Source: Oxyruncus cristatus
Taxonomy: Eukaryota; Chordata; Aves; Passeriformes; Cotingidae
Assembly: GCA_013399855.1 (NCBI GenBank)
Contig: VXAY01006830.1
Span: 148,804-212,803, forward strand
Reading direction: 5' to 3'
Length of the DNA stretch: 64,000 nucleotides
The first letter of the stretch is position 1. Each line of letters starts with the position of its first letter. A model generated the notes under the pieces. That model did not search any database and was not told the DNA's origin. It was given only the letters and a program-made list of their open reading frames with translations. This document shows positions 45,705-60,100 of the stretch, one piece after another. The position numbers were made by a program, and so were the translations under genes.

Positions 45705-48700
45705 TGTTGGCTTATATTGTCATTATGGTAAACCACTCTTGTTACAGGAAATATATTATGGAAGTAGTGATGTACACAAGCCTTCACTGTTTTTCACAGT
45801 TTTCCACAGGCAGCATTATGTAGAAATACATTTTTCATGCATAAGACAGAATTGTCCAAAATAATTTTGAGGACTTGAAACGTATTTTAATAGAAGCTGC
45901 AAATTGGTGAGTCACTAGTGAATTCCAGCTGTGGCCTTAACCTTCTGATAGGTGAAACTAGGGCCTAATTCATCCCTTTTTAACCTACTTTATACCCTTA
46001 CAGTCTCATCTATAGTTTCCAAGGAGCAGCATAATGACCAGGCAATGCTCAACAACAGTTTTCTTAACATTAGGAAGGTCCAAAATCCGTGCCACCATGT
46101 TTTGCCATGTCTTCCCCCGCCGTAAGATCCCTAGAGATATCAGAACATTTCATTCTTTACATTGCAGCTCCCTTTCTTCAAGAACTATATGAATGCCCAG
46201 CACAGCCCTCATGGGTGGCACTGGCTTGGCAACTTTCTCTAGCCCAGCCATTCCCAAGGGCTGGGAGCATGACAACCTGTGGCCACAGGATTGGGGAAAC
46301 AGCATTTTTCTTGAAGGAATACACTACCATGTTCGTGCTAGATATGCATGAAGGGCTGTACTGGGTTATCAATGCATCAGTACCATGAGGAAAAGCACCT
46401 GAGCTGGGTGGGATTTGTTTGATGATCTACATTACTACAGACCAGCTAGGAAGCCAAGAAGAAAACAAGTGAAATCATGCAGCATTCTCATACTTGGCTC
46501 CGTCTTTTCCAAGATGACACCTAACTGTATTTTCTTGTATTTTGCTGGTAAATACCTCCCTCACCATGAGATATAGAAGAGCCTCAGGGATGGGTAACTC
46601 ATACCACTAGAAAGTAACTTGGGAATGCCCTAACTCATGCCAGGAAAAGCAGCTGCTCTTGCTTACCTGCCACAATACCACAATGTCTTTACAATGGTGG
46701 CATGTGAGGTACTGTGAAATTACTATTACAGCCAAGGACAACCCTGGCACAAGGAGAGCTTCAGCTGTTGCCTTGAGCTCTCTGCATGGAGCAGATTGAC
46801 TGGGGGTGGGCTGCAGGTCACTGGACCCAGCGCTTTGCCTGAGGGCCTGACCCAATGTTTATTAAAATCAGTGCTCATCCTTGATTTTCAGTTAGTTGCC
46901 ATGGGATTTTTAGCACCTTATGTTGCTATATGACAGACCACATTTTTATTTTATTTTTTTGTCGGATTTTCTTTCTGTTCCACTATTTGGATCACATATA
47001 TTTGCATATAATTGCAAGTGAGTTCATCACAGTTTAGTTGTCCATCAAGTTCTTATCTGGGATGTTACTGCTGCTAATAGAGGTGGTAGTTACTGAAGCT
47101 TTCAGAGACTCACCTTGTGAGACATCTTACTGGGAGACAGCTGGAAATTTAGGATCCTAATTTAGGAGGTTTGCTTGTCTCTTTGGAGGGTTTTAGAGCT
47201 CCTTTTTTAGTATTTAGGACACTTCCACTTTACATCCTGGAGAACTCAGACTGTGTCTAACTTAGTGGGTAGTGTACATGCTTTGGCTAAGCGTTAGCTC
47301 CACAATGGGAGGAGAGCTGGGTGGGTGTGTGTCAGTGGTCCCTGTTCCCAGAGTCCTCACTTCCTGAGCTGTGACTTTTTTTCTTTTTCTTTTTTTTTTT
47401 TCCAAAGAAACTTGAGCTGACAGCTGAAAGGAAAAATAGTACACCCACAGGTCCCGCCGTCCTGGTGAGTGAGGGACCAGGGCTATGGGGTGCACCCTGG
47501 GACACACCTGCTCAACAGTCCAGGCACATCCATGGGGCATTATTCTACTTGGATGAAAAGCTGATTGTGTGACTGAAACTTGGGGGTGAAGCTTAGGAGT
47601 ACGTTAGATGTGATGGGGTCCATGTTAAATGATTTTGTGGGTCAATCCCCTGTGGGCAGAATGGGAGAAATATCCTCCTCTCTGCTCTCTGTACATCTTC
47701 TTAACTGAACTCAGTGATCTTTAAGAAGACCATGAATCATGAGAAACACAACCTGTGTCCCAGACTAGCTATGCAGGATGATCACTTACTGTTAATTTGT
47801 AACTAGGAAATACAGTGTTCTTCATAAAGGCTGAATCAAAAACGTAAACCACAGTTTTTTCTTGTTTGAGTTCACAGCACAGACCTATCCTATCCAATCT
47901 GTGTGCTGCAAGGGTCTACCACAACATAACAGTTGCTTGAAAAAGTATTTATTTTAGCAAAGTTACAGAATATGGAGGTGTTTAATAAGTAGCCTCAACC
48001 TTTTGTAAGTAATGGAAAAACTTGTGTTATCTCATTCCAAATTCTTTTATTACAGTTATAGGTCAACCTACACAACTTCAAAGCCGTAAAATTACATGGT
48101 GAGAGTCTCAAAGGGTAATATGGAAAAAACAATAAATAAAGCAAACAATATTATAAGGTGAACAGGTTCGTCTTCCAACTGTGCTGAACTCAACACCAGC
48201 TCAGCAAAAATGACGTAAGTGCCCTTGTAATAAAACCCTCAGTCACTGCATGCTGCTGCACAGCAATGTGGGTTCTTGGTATGGACAGAAATCTGTGTGA
48301 CCAATGATTAGGCAACTGGAAGTCTACTGAGGCAGGCATGTAATGCTGTTTACTTTTTCCATGCAATTAGCATAACTGTAGTTCAGCTGCAAGGTCCATT
48401 CTTATGCGTGGCTCTCACTGAAGATCAGTGGCTGGTAATCTTGCATATAAAAGGGAGAATAACTCTGCTGTATACTATTTATCTCCCAAATTATACGAAC
48501 TCTTTTTACATAGACTTCTGGATTCTTCTATTTATTTATATTTTTTATTTATTTCGTTTTTCTACTTCTAATATTTCCACCATCTTATCTCCTTTCTTAT
48601 CTACAGATTAAAATATATCTGTGATTTTATCAAGAATATAGAATGTTACATTGGGAAAGCAGACTTACTAATAATGTTTTCCATCCCTCTGATCTATTTA

Positions 48701-51700
48701 AAAGAAAGGGTGAATGTTCTTTAGAAATTTAAATAATTTACTTGTAAATGAGTTCAAGATCAGAAAAGAGAATTTTGGTAAGGAATCTCTATATTAATTC
48801 TCTGAGGCATATTACTTCTGAGGAGGATTGACAGCTACTTCGAAGTAGCTCCTGGAAATGATTGCAGTATCTGATAAGCACAGTGGTTTCTTGTAAGATT
48901 GTGAATGATACATTAGAAAGCATTCATTTTGTTTTATTTCAAAGTTTGATCCATTCTACCTGCCTGCACTTGAGTTTAAGATTAGAAGCTTTCCTTCTAA
49001 CAATTTATAACATAACCACTTATCACAATTGTCCAAGGTTTGCAGTAAAATTATGATTAGAAGGTTTGATATAAAAGCTGGACCCTTTTCTGAGCAAAGA
49101 TCAGGGCCTCACTTTATGATCATGGAAAGAAATGACACAACAGCCAGAGAATGGAAAATGTTAGCAAGTTAAAGCAAACAGAAGGTAAACGTTAGGCTTT
49201 CACAACACAACAGTGCAGTGTGTCCAACCTGTTATCAGTTTACAACTTTAGCCTCACAGACCTTTTCCAAACTCACAAAGTTCTTTGTTACTTCTTGTCT
49301 GAGGTCGACTTGGACTGCAAGGTGATTCCCACCGTGCCTCATGTGATACTGGTGGTGTGGGAACAAGCAGAAATGTAAGGGCTGTGCAGACCAACCTGCT
49401 GCATTATTCTTCATCAGTGAATGAGAGTATTTAGTACCTGTCATGAAAAGATTTTGAGGAGCTTGCTTTCTGCTCTCAACTGAGGACTATCCATGGCCAT
49501 CAGCAGGACTACCAGTTTGAGCAGGTGGAAGCAATGTAAATTAGCCATGTTTAAATGGCTCCAAAATAATGAAATGATATGAAAAAAGTACATGTGATGG
49601 ACATACCAACTAATCAGGTTTTGCACTCAACCATATAGGAAAAATATGTCATGAATACTTGAAATTGCTTCTGTCCTTTCAGGGCACAAACTTACTTGCC
49701 CAGGTACTTTTCTCTTGTTCTCACCAATTTCAACACAAGACTGACCTCAGCTCCTGGTTTTTAGTCCCATATCTGTGAAAGAAACATAGGGACACTCTCA
49801 GAAAGCCTCCTGTCTTCCACAGTCCCACCAGCAAGATTTTTACACCGGTTTTCTTTGTGATCCACCATTAGCTGTAGTGGGGCTCTTCATCTAAAGCATG
49901 GGAACCCCACATATTCAGGTGACTAGGCTGGCTCTCAGATGCCAGTTTGTCTGCAGTGAACCTATCCCAAACTTGCTGGTAATGAGAATAATATTCAGAA
50001 ACTTCCCACAACTTTTCAGCAATGTATCACCAGCTGTATCAGTTACTCAGTTTCAAAATGACTGTTTTGAAATGTCTGTCCCTCTGCTTTTCAGCTCATC
50101 CCTACTCTTCCCACAACCTGGAGGAGGGTAAAGGAGAATAGTACTGTCCATGGAAAAGCATGGAAGGCAAAACTGGCAGATAAAAGCTGTGCCTTCAAAA
50201 TGAGATACTATGAAACAATATGTAAATCTGTGGCCAGAATGGGCAGAGAAAAATATCCTAGAAAGCCACAAAGAACTGAATAAACCAATGGAGAAGTAGT
50301 AAAACTTGTGAGCTTTGACACCAGCATCGCTGCAGCCTGACAGAATCTGTGTTAGACCTGAAGACGGTCCCAATAAGGGATTATGGGGGTGATCCCTTAT
50401 GGGGTCACCCACATGGTGGTGACTTTCTTCAGCCATATGTACAAACTGTTGTTGTGGTGCAGACAGAGCTCCAGTAACTTCTCTTGAAGTCATTCTGCAT
50501 ACTAAAGGACAGACATACCGGAAAGTAAATATCTGTGCTGGTGCTGAGCTCCATTCAAGTCCTGCTTTTACCCTATGGAGCTTATGCTTGACTGACAAAA
50601 AGCTTGCACTGTGGGTACCTCATATACTTTACAGTAGGCTCATTCTGTTTTTCCATTCAAAGTTGCATTGTTCTCTTTATTTAATGAATATCCTACATGC
50701 CTTTTGGGTGGACACTTCTCCTCTGATATTATCTAGGATACAAATAAATAGAAGAATTAGGAGTGTTTTGCATGGCTGCTCTTCACATTCTGATACACTT
50801 AGAGCCTTTATCTTTGAGGAAAGTTTGTTAGCTTCGGCGAGCCTTTCCAGCACCGTTCCTAGAGACTTAGAACAATCTTTTTCGCCATACAGTTTCCATT
50901 GACAAGCCAAGTTCATGAGTGGGATTAATCTTTAGTCTTTAAAATTAATGTTTCAAGTAACCTGAGGCTGTATTATTAAATATTGCAAACCACATCTCTT
51001 CTCTGGATGCCAGGGTGGGACTTTTTGTAACTCACAGCCACAATGAACATGTGTATGTCTGACTTCTTGGTGCTTTGCACGTTGATATAAAAGCCGTAGT
51101 ACTTCTCCTGTTTCTTACATAGGAATAGTGTTGTTCCCTTTTGATACACATAAACCTTCAAGGTCATCTGTTCCTAAAACTAATGTAACAAAGCAGATAC
51201 AATTCAAGAAAGTGGGAGGAGGCTTTAATTTCACAGGATGGCATAGTGGGCAGTCTGGATTCCTTAGGCAACAAAGTCGGCGGAAGCTTTCTTCGTGGTG
51301 ACTTCTTCGTGTGGAGATCACCGGTAATTGTGATTCATGATCTCCTCTCTTCACATAATCAAAAGATAGTAAGGCACAAGCAAATAGCAACAGTGTACTC
51401 CTAAAAATGTTGAAAACCAGAAAGTATCTGGAACTTGCATGTGGAAGACACGGTTCAGGAACTCCTGCTAGAGGTGACCCACACAAAACAACCTGAGTTC
51501 AAGCAGGATTTTCTCACTTATCCTCAGTGAAGACCATAGGAAAGCACTACTTCAATCTGGAAGGGGTCTGGAGACAGTCTTGAATGTCATAAGAAAGTCT
51601 TTAAACCTTGAGAAAAGGTCTTTTTCATTAACTAGTATGATTGCGATATACCCAGACCTATAGCTCCTGGGGCTTTATCTTTCCCCTGTCACAATTATCA

Positions 51701-53570
51701 CAAAATATATATGTGAAAAAGTACAAACACACTTTTGGGAGGAAGAATGATGGATTTATTTGTTCAAACTGGTCTGCTTTCTGGTTTTACACACAGTCAG
51801 CCCATACCACTGGTGTGTGCAGGAACCTATACACGTTTGTGTCCTGTGCTGGGGGAGGAGCTGGCTGGGCTACGGGTGGCAGCAACTGAAAGGACTAAGT
51901 AATGTTTAATCCCTCTGTCCCAATGAGGAGAGTTGCTGCTGAGACCATATCTTATATCATGAGAAAAACTAGAGCATGAAGCTTATTTTTTAAAACTTTA
52001 TTAAAAGGAGAAGAGAGCCAAAATTTTTTATACAACAAAGAAATATCTTAAGACTGCTTCTGGATGAACAACATTTTCTGCCTGAATTGCAGCAAACTAA
52101 AAAACTTATTTCTTCAGTGTTTGAAATTTCTTAGGAAGGAAAAGTTCTGGGCTTCTGAATCCCGATGCTGTGATACAGAGATCTTTGAAGGTCTCTTGAG
52201 GTTGGATAAGTTTGTTAATAATGCAAGCTAAATGAATACCCAATGTGATTTTCTGTTCTTTGAAACAAAATTGTTAACAAATGCTAGAAAACAAGTAAAA
52301 ATGTAACACTTTGCAACTCAGTTTTTCAAATGGATCTTTCTTTCTCCCAAGAAAGGTTGGCAAAAGAATAATATGTATTGTTTAGTCAGATTGCCTGCTA
52401 CAAGCAAAACAGTTTAGAGATTTATATCTGACTCCAAAGTCTATATCTAGGCACCTGTGAACACACTGTATGACTTTCCAACACTCAAATGCACAAAAAT
52501 TCTATTAAAGCAGTGAAAGCTGCAGATATTCACCATCACTTCATGAAGGTTTTTCCTGCAGGCAGAAAAAGATTGTCATCCTCATCAGTTTCAGGACCTT
52601 TTGTGGATGTACTGTAGCTCAAACTGGAAGAAGGTGAACTTCTTCCTAAACCTCCAAAGTGGAATAATTTTTTTTTTTTTTATCAGGACCATAACTAATT
52701 TATGATTTCAGCTGCAAGGGCCACTGAAACACACATAATTGTGCCTGAATAGTCTTCATATTTAAGTGTCTGTTTCATTTAACTCCACCGAGCTCAAGTT
52801 ATTAACTTGGAAAGTCTACAAATTTCCTGTCTCTACAATTCAATGCAGGCTACATAATGATCAAGACATTATATCAAATTGAGATTAAATATTCCCAGGA
52901 CCAAAACAGAGGAGATGAAATGAAGTGAATAGTCTAAGATAAAACTAGTCAGATCAGATAGAGTTAACCTGAATTCCTTGTGAAGATCTATTTTAAACTT
53001 AAGATTAACGAGTTCGTATTGCTGTGGGCATCATACTATCAGACTGGTTAACACCAGTTGCTCTCCCGGACATGCTCTCTAGATTAACCAGACATGAAGT
53101 AACAGAACCTAAATATAGGTTTCTATTTTTGTTAGAAGATGTTATCCTTGCTAGGTAAAATTTCTCATTGCTTCTCCTGGTTGCATATGTGGTTTTTTTA
53201 TCCAGTCAATTGCTTTAAAGTAGAGGCAAAGCACTTTCAGAGTGGTCACTTGTAAGTATTTTACATTGGCAAATAAAAGTATTTGGAGCCATAAAAAGAA
53301 TTTGGTGCAACTGTTTTAGTAGCTTTACTTGATGATGCTGAAGTCTTTCTAATGCCTTTAAGCATGAGACATAAAAATATGAGTTAAATCACTGCTCAGG
53401 CAAATGCTGTTAGCTGTCAGGCAGTGCTGGTCTGGGAGATGTACATTGGCTTCAATCTCCATTATCAGCTTTTCTGTGTTTTTTGTCTGTCTGTTTACAT
53501 CTCCCTTTGGACCTGGGTGGTTTTCTAAGCAAATATTTGTGCATTTGTGTATAATTCAGAATATTCTGGA
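45705..53570. other. Gene-free upstream DNA
   Basis: 7.9 kb with no recognisable gene or transposon. A T-rich tract lies at 47378-47402. The longest open frame is 181 codons on the minus strand (50053-50598); it has no recognisable motif and is treated as chance. Confidence 0.65.
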
Positions 53571-53571
53571 G

Positions 53572-53657
53572 TATTTTATTTTATTTTATTTTATTTTATT
53601 TTATTTTATTTTATTTTATTTTATTTTATTTTATTTTATTTTATTTTATTTTATTTA
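53572..53657. repeat. (TTTTA)n microsatellite
   Basis: About 16-17 uninterrupted pentanucleotide units of TTTTA, ending in a shortened 'tttatta'. The purity suggests a young, length-variable locus. It creates an artificial Phe/Ile/Leu/Tyr-rich frame. Confidence 0.98.
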
Positions 53658-56600
53658 TTAGTTTGTGGAAAAAAAGCCAACAATACCTACAAAATCCTTA
53701 AAATCTGTCAGTTTCTATAGCTTTACAAAACATGAAAACTAATTCTCCTTTTTTTTTTTTTTTCCTTTCTTTCTCAGAGTTTCAATTAGGAGGACGTAAG
53801 GAGAGAGGTCCTTTAAGCTTTTAGCAGGAAATACCCTTGTTTTATCAGCTCCTGCTGCCTTGGCTCAGTAAGACACCTTATTTCCAGTACCAGGTCACCA
53901 TGCCCAAGAAATCTCACACCACTGGAAGGAGTCCCAAATACTGTTTCCCCAACACTCCTACAGCTTGGTTCTGTATCATCTGCACAAAGCAGCCCTAATG
54001 CCAGCTTAAATGGCATCCAGATGATCCCCAGCTCGTTGAGATCCATAGCACTGGGAAAAATCATTTTAACAACTGTCACGGCACCTCTGTGGACCAAGGT
54101 GGCTGGGGTAGGCGAGCAAAAGACTCTCAGTAATTAGGGAAATCCTTCAGCAGCTCTTATGACCAGGATAAGACATGTCTTAGGCTAGGAAAAGGGTGAG
54201 CCCCCCTGGTCAGAGTGCACAGTATCCATCTAATTTCCTCCTCATAAAAGTGATGAGCAGTGCCAGAGTTCTCTAACTCAGATCTATATAAGTTAGGTAT
54301 AAGTTGTGTATATATAGTTTTGTTAATGGATATATAGTTGTGTTAATGGATGGAAACCCTGATTTGTTTATTGTATGTTAGTCCACATTTGCTGTTGGAT
54401 TAGTGACTAATTTGCTTGTAAATTACTTGGCCAGTTTCTTTTTCCCACTTGTACTTAAAAGAATTGGTTCTGGGAGGGAAAAACTATTCCTGCAGAACAG
54501 AGATAATAATCTACTAAAGGAAGGGAATTCAGAAGTAGAAATAAGTGGGGAACACTTCTATGTTAGTTGCTATTATTTACAGTTTATTGACATTTACAGA
54601 CTCAAGACCTGTAGGGTTGATATTCAAAATTTTTGCACCTGTGGTAAATATGTCTCCAAAATTGATGTGTGTGCCGTTTCCCACAAACCCCATGTTTCCT
54701 CATTTGTATGTAGACAAAGCTTAGAAATACTTTGTTTTAATGTGTCAGTACAAATGTTGCCTGCTGAACAAGAGTCTGACCTGAAAGGAAAAAACATTGT
54801 TTTCTCCAGAGCGTTTTGAATAAAGCCTGAAATGCATTTGTATGGAGAATAGTGATGTGCAGATTTGTGCCAGCATTTCCAAAGGCATCTCTCAAAGCTA
54901 TGTAAGACACTATTTCATACCTAGTACATTTGGATAATATGAAGTGCAAGAAAAGATTAATCAGTCTTCTATGATACATGGCATAAAGTTCATTATTTAC
55001 ATGGTAGATATAAATAGTTCTAATAGATTTGCTTAATACAGGGTTGAATTAAATTCTTATTGTATAAGTGAAGTTCTTGCTGGTGGTCTGCATCTGATGA
55101 AGGACACAGAGCTCTTGCTATGCTGGCTCTGCCTGCTCATAACCCTGTTACCAGGGTTTGCAGGGTGACAGCCAAGTATGGTATAGATGTGGCAAATTCT
55201 CTTTATCCATAAGAATCTCTTGTCTTTTGTATCTTCTGCATAACTTAAGAATCTAGAAGGCACTGTGGCCTATGACTCACATTTGAAAATAAGATTATAA
55301 AGATCATAGGCAAATTTTCAAGGAATATTTCCCTTTTTCATGGGTGACTCAGAGCTAAATAACCAAGAACAAAAAGCAATACTTTTATTGATGTATGGAG
55401 TGGACCAAAAGGCAACTATCAAGCTGGGGCACACAGGTTCTTTGCATCTCCAAAAGTAAGAAGAACAGGTTTGCATGCTTCCTTCTGCCTGTGCACTCAG
55501 TGGTCAGTGCCCTGGCAGCAGGTGGTGCCTCAGGCTGGGACTCCCCCATCCTCCTCTGGCAGCTGTTTGGCACTGCACTGTGTAGCTGCGTGTTCCTCTG
55601 GCTGAAGGGAAAGACTATTGTCCCAGCCACTGGGCTCTCTCCTGAACTAGAGGCAACAGCGGAAGAGACACCCGCGTTCCTGTCCCTGTGCAGGCATTAA
55701 CAGGAGACAGGATAGAAACACAGGTGTCCCCTTGCCTAAAGGAACACCTAGAGAGTGATGCTTATCTTCTGGTCAATTAATATTTAATCATCCTATATAA
55801 AATGAGCAACTCCAACAGGAAAAATTGCAAGTGAGATTTCCTCCTTCCCCTCCCCTCCAGCAACCTGTGGTAACCTAAAAGAGTGAGCTTTCCTCCCTTG
55901 AAAAGTGACAGGCGCTGTGGTTTCAAGTCCTCCTGGGCAGAGCAGCAGAACTCATCGAACACTTTGCGCAAGCTGATGGCTCAAGACCGGGGTGTGGAAG
56001 CTTCCCTTTTTCTCAAATCGTGTGCCTGGGTAGCCTCGTGTTACCACAATTCTTGACAAACTCTTTGAGCTTATTTGAAAAACTCATTTCTGTGACTGCC
56101 TTGTTCTTAAGTGTTCTTTATATTGTAAGAGCAGACATATATTCTGAGGAGAAATGTTTTAAAGTGCACCACTATCATAAAATATAGTCAGTATTTAGGG
56201 ACTGTGAGTAAAGCCCTTGGGACCAGAGTGCTCCACACCAGACTGAGCACCTTGAAAATTTCCACTTGGGTTGTAAGAGTCTCATGTTCTTTCCTTTGTC
56301 CATCTTTCAATTCTGGAAGAAAAGATCAGAATACATGGCCAGAATATTTACTGATGCAATGGTTGGGTTTTACAAGGTCTGTGCTGAGGACTCTTTTTCA
56401 GTAAAGTACTGGCCCATTAAAAATTGTATAGTTACAGTATGGAAAACTTAGAAAATTACCACCTCAAAGTATTTTGCTGCCTAAGTAGGAGCATGATAAG
56501 ACACATTGTTTACTTTTATGGTCAGTAAAGTAAAGCCTGTTCTCAGGTGCTCTTAAGTGGCTGTCCATTGCTAACATGAGACTTTAGACTGATTTTATCC

Positions 56601-57000
56601 TTCTGACGTTCAGTGGAACAAATATCCCGTAGTTTGCAGATAAGGATCACTCCAGTATCAGTTTCAGTTTGACACAGTTGTTTCAAAATTCACCTTGGGT
56701 ATATTTTTTCTCTTCAACTTTATCTAAAAAACTAATCAGCCTGGCTAATGAATTAAAGGGGTCAGAGGAATCAATGGTCCTTATTTGCATTAATTCAAAT
56801 TAATACATACCTGTTTTATTGAATAAGGAGTGACAGCTCTGGTATTCATAAATAACTGATAGAGAATGAAAATAATTCAGTAAAAATATTATGTTTTTCT
56901 TGTTATGAATTAAGACACACTGAAAATATAAGTATTTTTAAAATTAAAAAGATTTATCATGTGAAAGTGATCTCCATACGGGTAAATGGTGCTATTGAAA
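53658..57000. other. Gene-free DNA
   Basis: 3.3 kb; a T-run at 53750-53763 and a 20-base tandem duplication at 54311-54350. Open frames of 94-138 codons (53813-54097 minus, 54403-54819 plus, 55395-55700 plus) have no recognised homology. Confidence 0.65.
54311..54350. repeat. 20-bp tandem duplication
   Basis: tatatagttttgttaatgga followed at once by tatatagttgtgttaatgga, differing at one base. Confidence 0.95.
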
Positions 57001-57004
57001 GGAA

Positions 57005-57180
57005 GGATGATTGAATAGCTGAGGTCCTGCTGTTAGACTGAGGAGGTCTGGGCTCAGTGCTCCCTGAACTGACTCCCTGAATGGCTCTGGGAGCTCTTTG
57101 GATCTCTGGTGCTTCAGTTTCCCATTCATGAATTCTCTTTCTTAGAGTAGTGTGGTGAAAATGAATACCTGAGAACCTAA
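57005..57180 (+). mobile_element. Probable ancient MIR/CORE-SINE relic
   Basis: 'gtctgggctcagtgctccct', 'gactccctgaatggctctgg', 'ctctggtgcttcagtttccc' and the downstream 'gtggtgaaaatgaata' follow the order and spacing of the MIR core (tRNA-like B box, then the conserved 'CTCTGTGCCTCAGTTTCCCCATCTG' type block), with heavy divergence. Such relics survive at low number in bird genomes. Confidence 0.5.
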
Positions 57181-60100
57181 GGATGTCAGATCTTTCAGTT
57201 GTGCAATATGGTAAGAATAAAAGACCAATACAAAAGAAAAAAGGTCAGTCTCTTTCAAATGGAATAAAGTAATGTAGTGGGAAAACTGGAACGGCTGGCA
57301 AGGCTTTTTTTTTGTTAAACTCTATCTTGTTTTTCCATGACATGCTAAGCTAGGTTGGTCTGTAATATGCAAGGCTACAAGAAACCTTATTTGAAAGCAC
57401 AGTTTGGCAGTCCCTAATGATTCTTGAGACCTTTGGAAAATTGCACTGTATTCTTCTGTAAATTATTATATGTTTTTAAGGTAATGAACTTGTCTGACTG
57501 CAGTCTGCAGAGTCAAAAGACTCATGACTATTCCTGTAACATTTGCTCAGAGGGAAAATACCCTGACTTTATGTCCCTCTCCTGCTGAAGCATACCTGCT
57601 TTTCATTGCAAGGGCACGGATTTCAACTGGCAGGACTTTATTAGTGTCAGTGAGATGGCTCAGGTGGGAAACAAAACTCTTCTGAGCAAGTCCCCTTTAT
57701 GCAGAAGTAATGGACATATTAGTGCTGTACAGTCCAGTTCTATACAGAGAAATCTCAACTGTTTCTGTGATTCCAGCTGGGACCACAGAAGATGGGTAAT
57801 CTACAGCAGCCAGTGTGCAGTGCTCCACTGACATGGCCCCGTTGAGACAAAATGGTTTCATTTGCAGTAACTACTAAATGTGAAACCCTTTCTGCAACAT
57901 TTTTAGTTCCTGAACAGTTATAAAAATTATATCCTCGGGTTATCTGTGGTAATCTTTTACTGAAAATTACTTGATATAAACCCCATAGTAACACTCAGGT
58001 GTCTTATCTCTCATATAAGAATCCTCAGCCACAACAGAGAAAATGTTTGTTCCCGTCTTCCATGCAGAAATTAATAGCTTTTACAGCAGGGAGGAGATGA
58101 CTATTTTGCAGCCCACAAAGGATGAACAGACAGGGCCCTCTTATGATCAGAGTTCAACCCCATTAGGACGAAAGCAGAAGCTAAATGCAGATCTCTGCAT
58201 CTCAGATATCTGCAGACACTAACTGAGGAAGCAGATCCCCATCAAAATTTTGAAGGAAAAGGCTGTGCCATGATCAGTTCAGAAAAGAAGTGCACTCAGA
58301 GCAAGATCCAGGAGTATTGTGGCACCAGCTCATCATTAATCACCTCCAGTGTAACACCTACATCAGAAGAAAACTGCCTGGTACAACACTGATGCCTGAA
58401 AGGCCACCTCCATTTCCCTGTGTCAGTGCTTACCTGTATGGGGAAAGATTTTGAGCTAGAAGTTGTAAATAAGGAGGATTTTAAGACACCTTTTTTTGGC
58501 TTTTCTGCTTTTCTGACTTAGATGTCTTTCCTCTGGATTAGGGGTTTTTACCTATCTCTTTAGAAATGCCGCACTATTTCCAGCCTCTGTAAGCCAGGCA
58601 GTCTCCCTCCCCAGATCAGAGACGTAGAGGGCAGCAGCCTGAGATCCTCTCTGTATTTAACCCTCTCTTAGTATTAACAGTAGTTCAAACCTGAAGGCAT
58701 TCATATCTTTTCTGTCTATTGAGAAAGAAATGAAACAAATACTTAATTTGATTTAACAGTAGGGCAGGAAGGAATGTTTCACAGAGCTCCATGATGTTTG
58801 TATTAACTTTCTCCGTATGCCACACCTTTAAATTTCTTCCCTCTTTTTTTGGTGAAAATTTAAGGACAAAACTCCTCAAGCTGTTTTTATCTCTGTAACA
58901 AACTGTGGTTTTAATGGGAGAAACTTTGGAGGTACTAGAGAAGGAAGAGGGAACATTGGACTCTGGGGACACATTTCCCTAAGGTGATGCTATTGAGCTG
59001 CTTGATTTGTGCATGTCATTGTGCCTTGGGATGAAAGCCAGGAAGGTGTTTGGAAAGCTACTTACTCACTCAAGTTATTTGGTTGAAGTTTGCCATTGCT
59101 TGACTGTGATTACAAAGGACTCTTTTGTGTTTGTAACTGTGCTGTGCAGATTTTTGGCAGATGTGCTCTTACACTGAAATACGGCTCTTTGTTCTCCTTA
59201 ATAAGCAAGAGCTGTTAATGCCATGCTGTGTTTCTGATGTCTTTTTGCTGGTCAGTACTCTCTGCCCCCTTTGTTCCAGCACAAGCAGGAATAGAAGCAG
59301 TGACAGAAGACCACTGCAACTCCCTCTTAGCTGGTGGATAAGACTGGCAAAGCGAGAAGATGTCTGGGAGGAAGAGCCATTTTCTTTTAATCAATTATTA
59401 ATTGGTAAGTCACTCCAGCCAATCTTCGCTCAGCAGTTGAGTGAAACTTAGGAGCAGTTTTTTGAGCAGATCAGGCTTAGCCAAAACCAAGTGAAAGGAA
59501 AATCATATTCTGGGCAAACCTACTGAAAAAAATAAGCAAGTAACAAACTGTGGAGAAAATGAGAATACATCTACTTGTATTTATAGAAGTGCTCTTGTCC
59601 TAAGTATCATAAAGCTCTTTAGAAACATAGAAATACATACAGTGCCTAAAGACTCTTTTGTTTTACCCCCAGAAACAATAAGTAAATGAAAGAGGCCTTT
59701 TTAGTACAGCATATGATAGCACTGCAGTGAAGAATACCCTATATAGTAGCAGGATATGTTGGCCACATATAACTACCTAGTACCAGCTTGGCACAGTGTT
59801 GTTACTAGTGCAGCTATTTTTACTGAGAGTGATATAGCACCTGTAGCTAGTATATGTTGTCAAAACACTGATGATGTCTTCATCACCACAATACCCCTTA
59901 AAATGGAGAAGTGCACAGATGCAGGACAGAAATAAATCCCTCATTTAAACTCTTTCTTTCCCTGGTAAGAAAAATGCAAAACTACTCAATTGTTGTTTTT
60001 TTCCTCACAATAAACCACACCTGTTATTCTGATAGGAAGAAAGATGTCTCCAGTTTAGCAGTCACTCTAGCTAGGTATTCTGATGAAGGTCATCAAAAGC

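Noticed and set aside
44541..45864. Several open frames of 60-120 codons around 44812-45864
   Set aside because: They lie in or run out of a solo LTR, which has no viral coding region; the frames on opposite strands are mutual shadows.
53404..53661. 85-codon frame ending in a repeated Phe-Ile-Leu-Phe-Tyr peptide
   Set aside because: Produced by the TTTTA microsatellite.
53813..54097. Possible retroviral or gene-derived frame on the minus strand
   Set aside because: No recognisable protein motif; too short and isolated to support.
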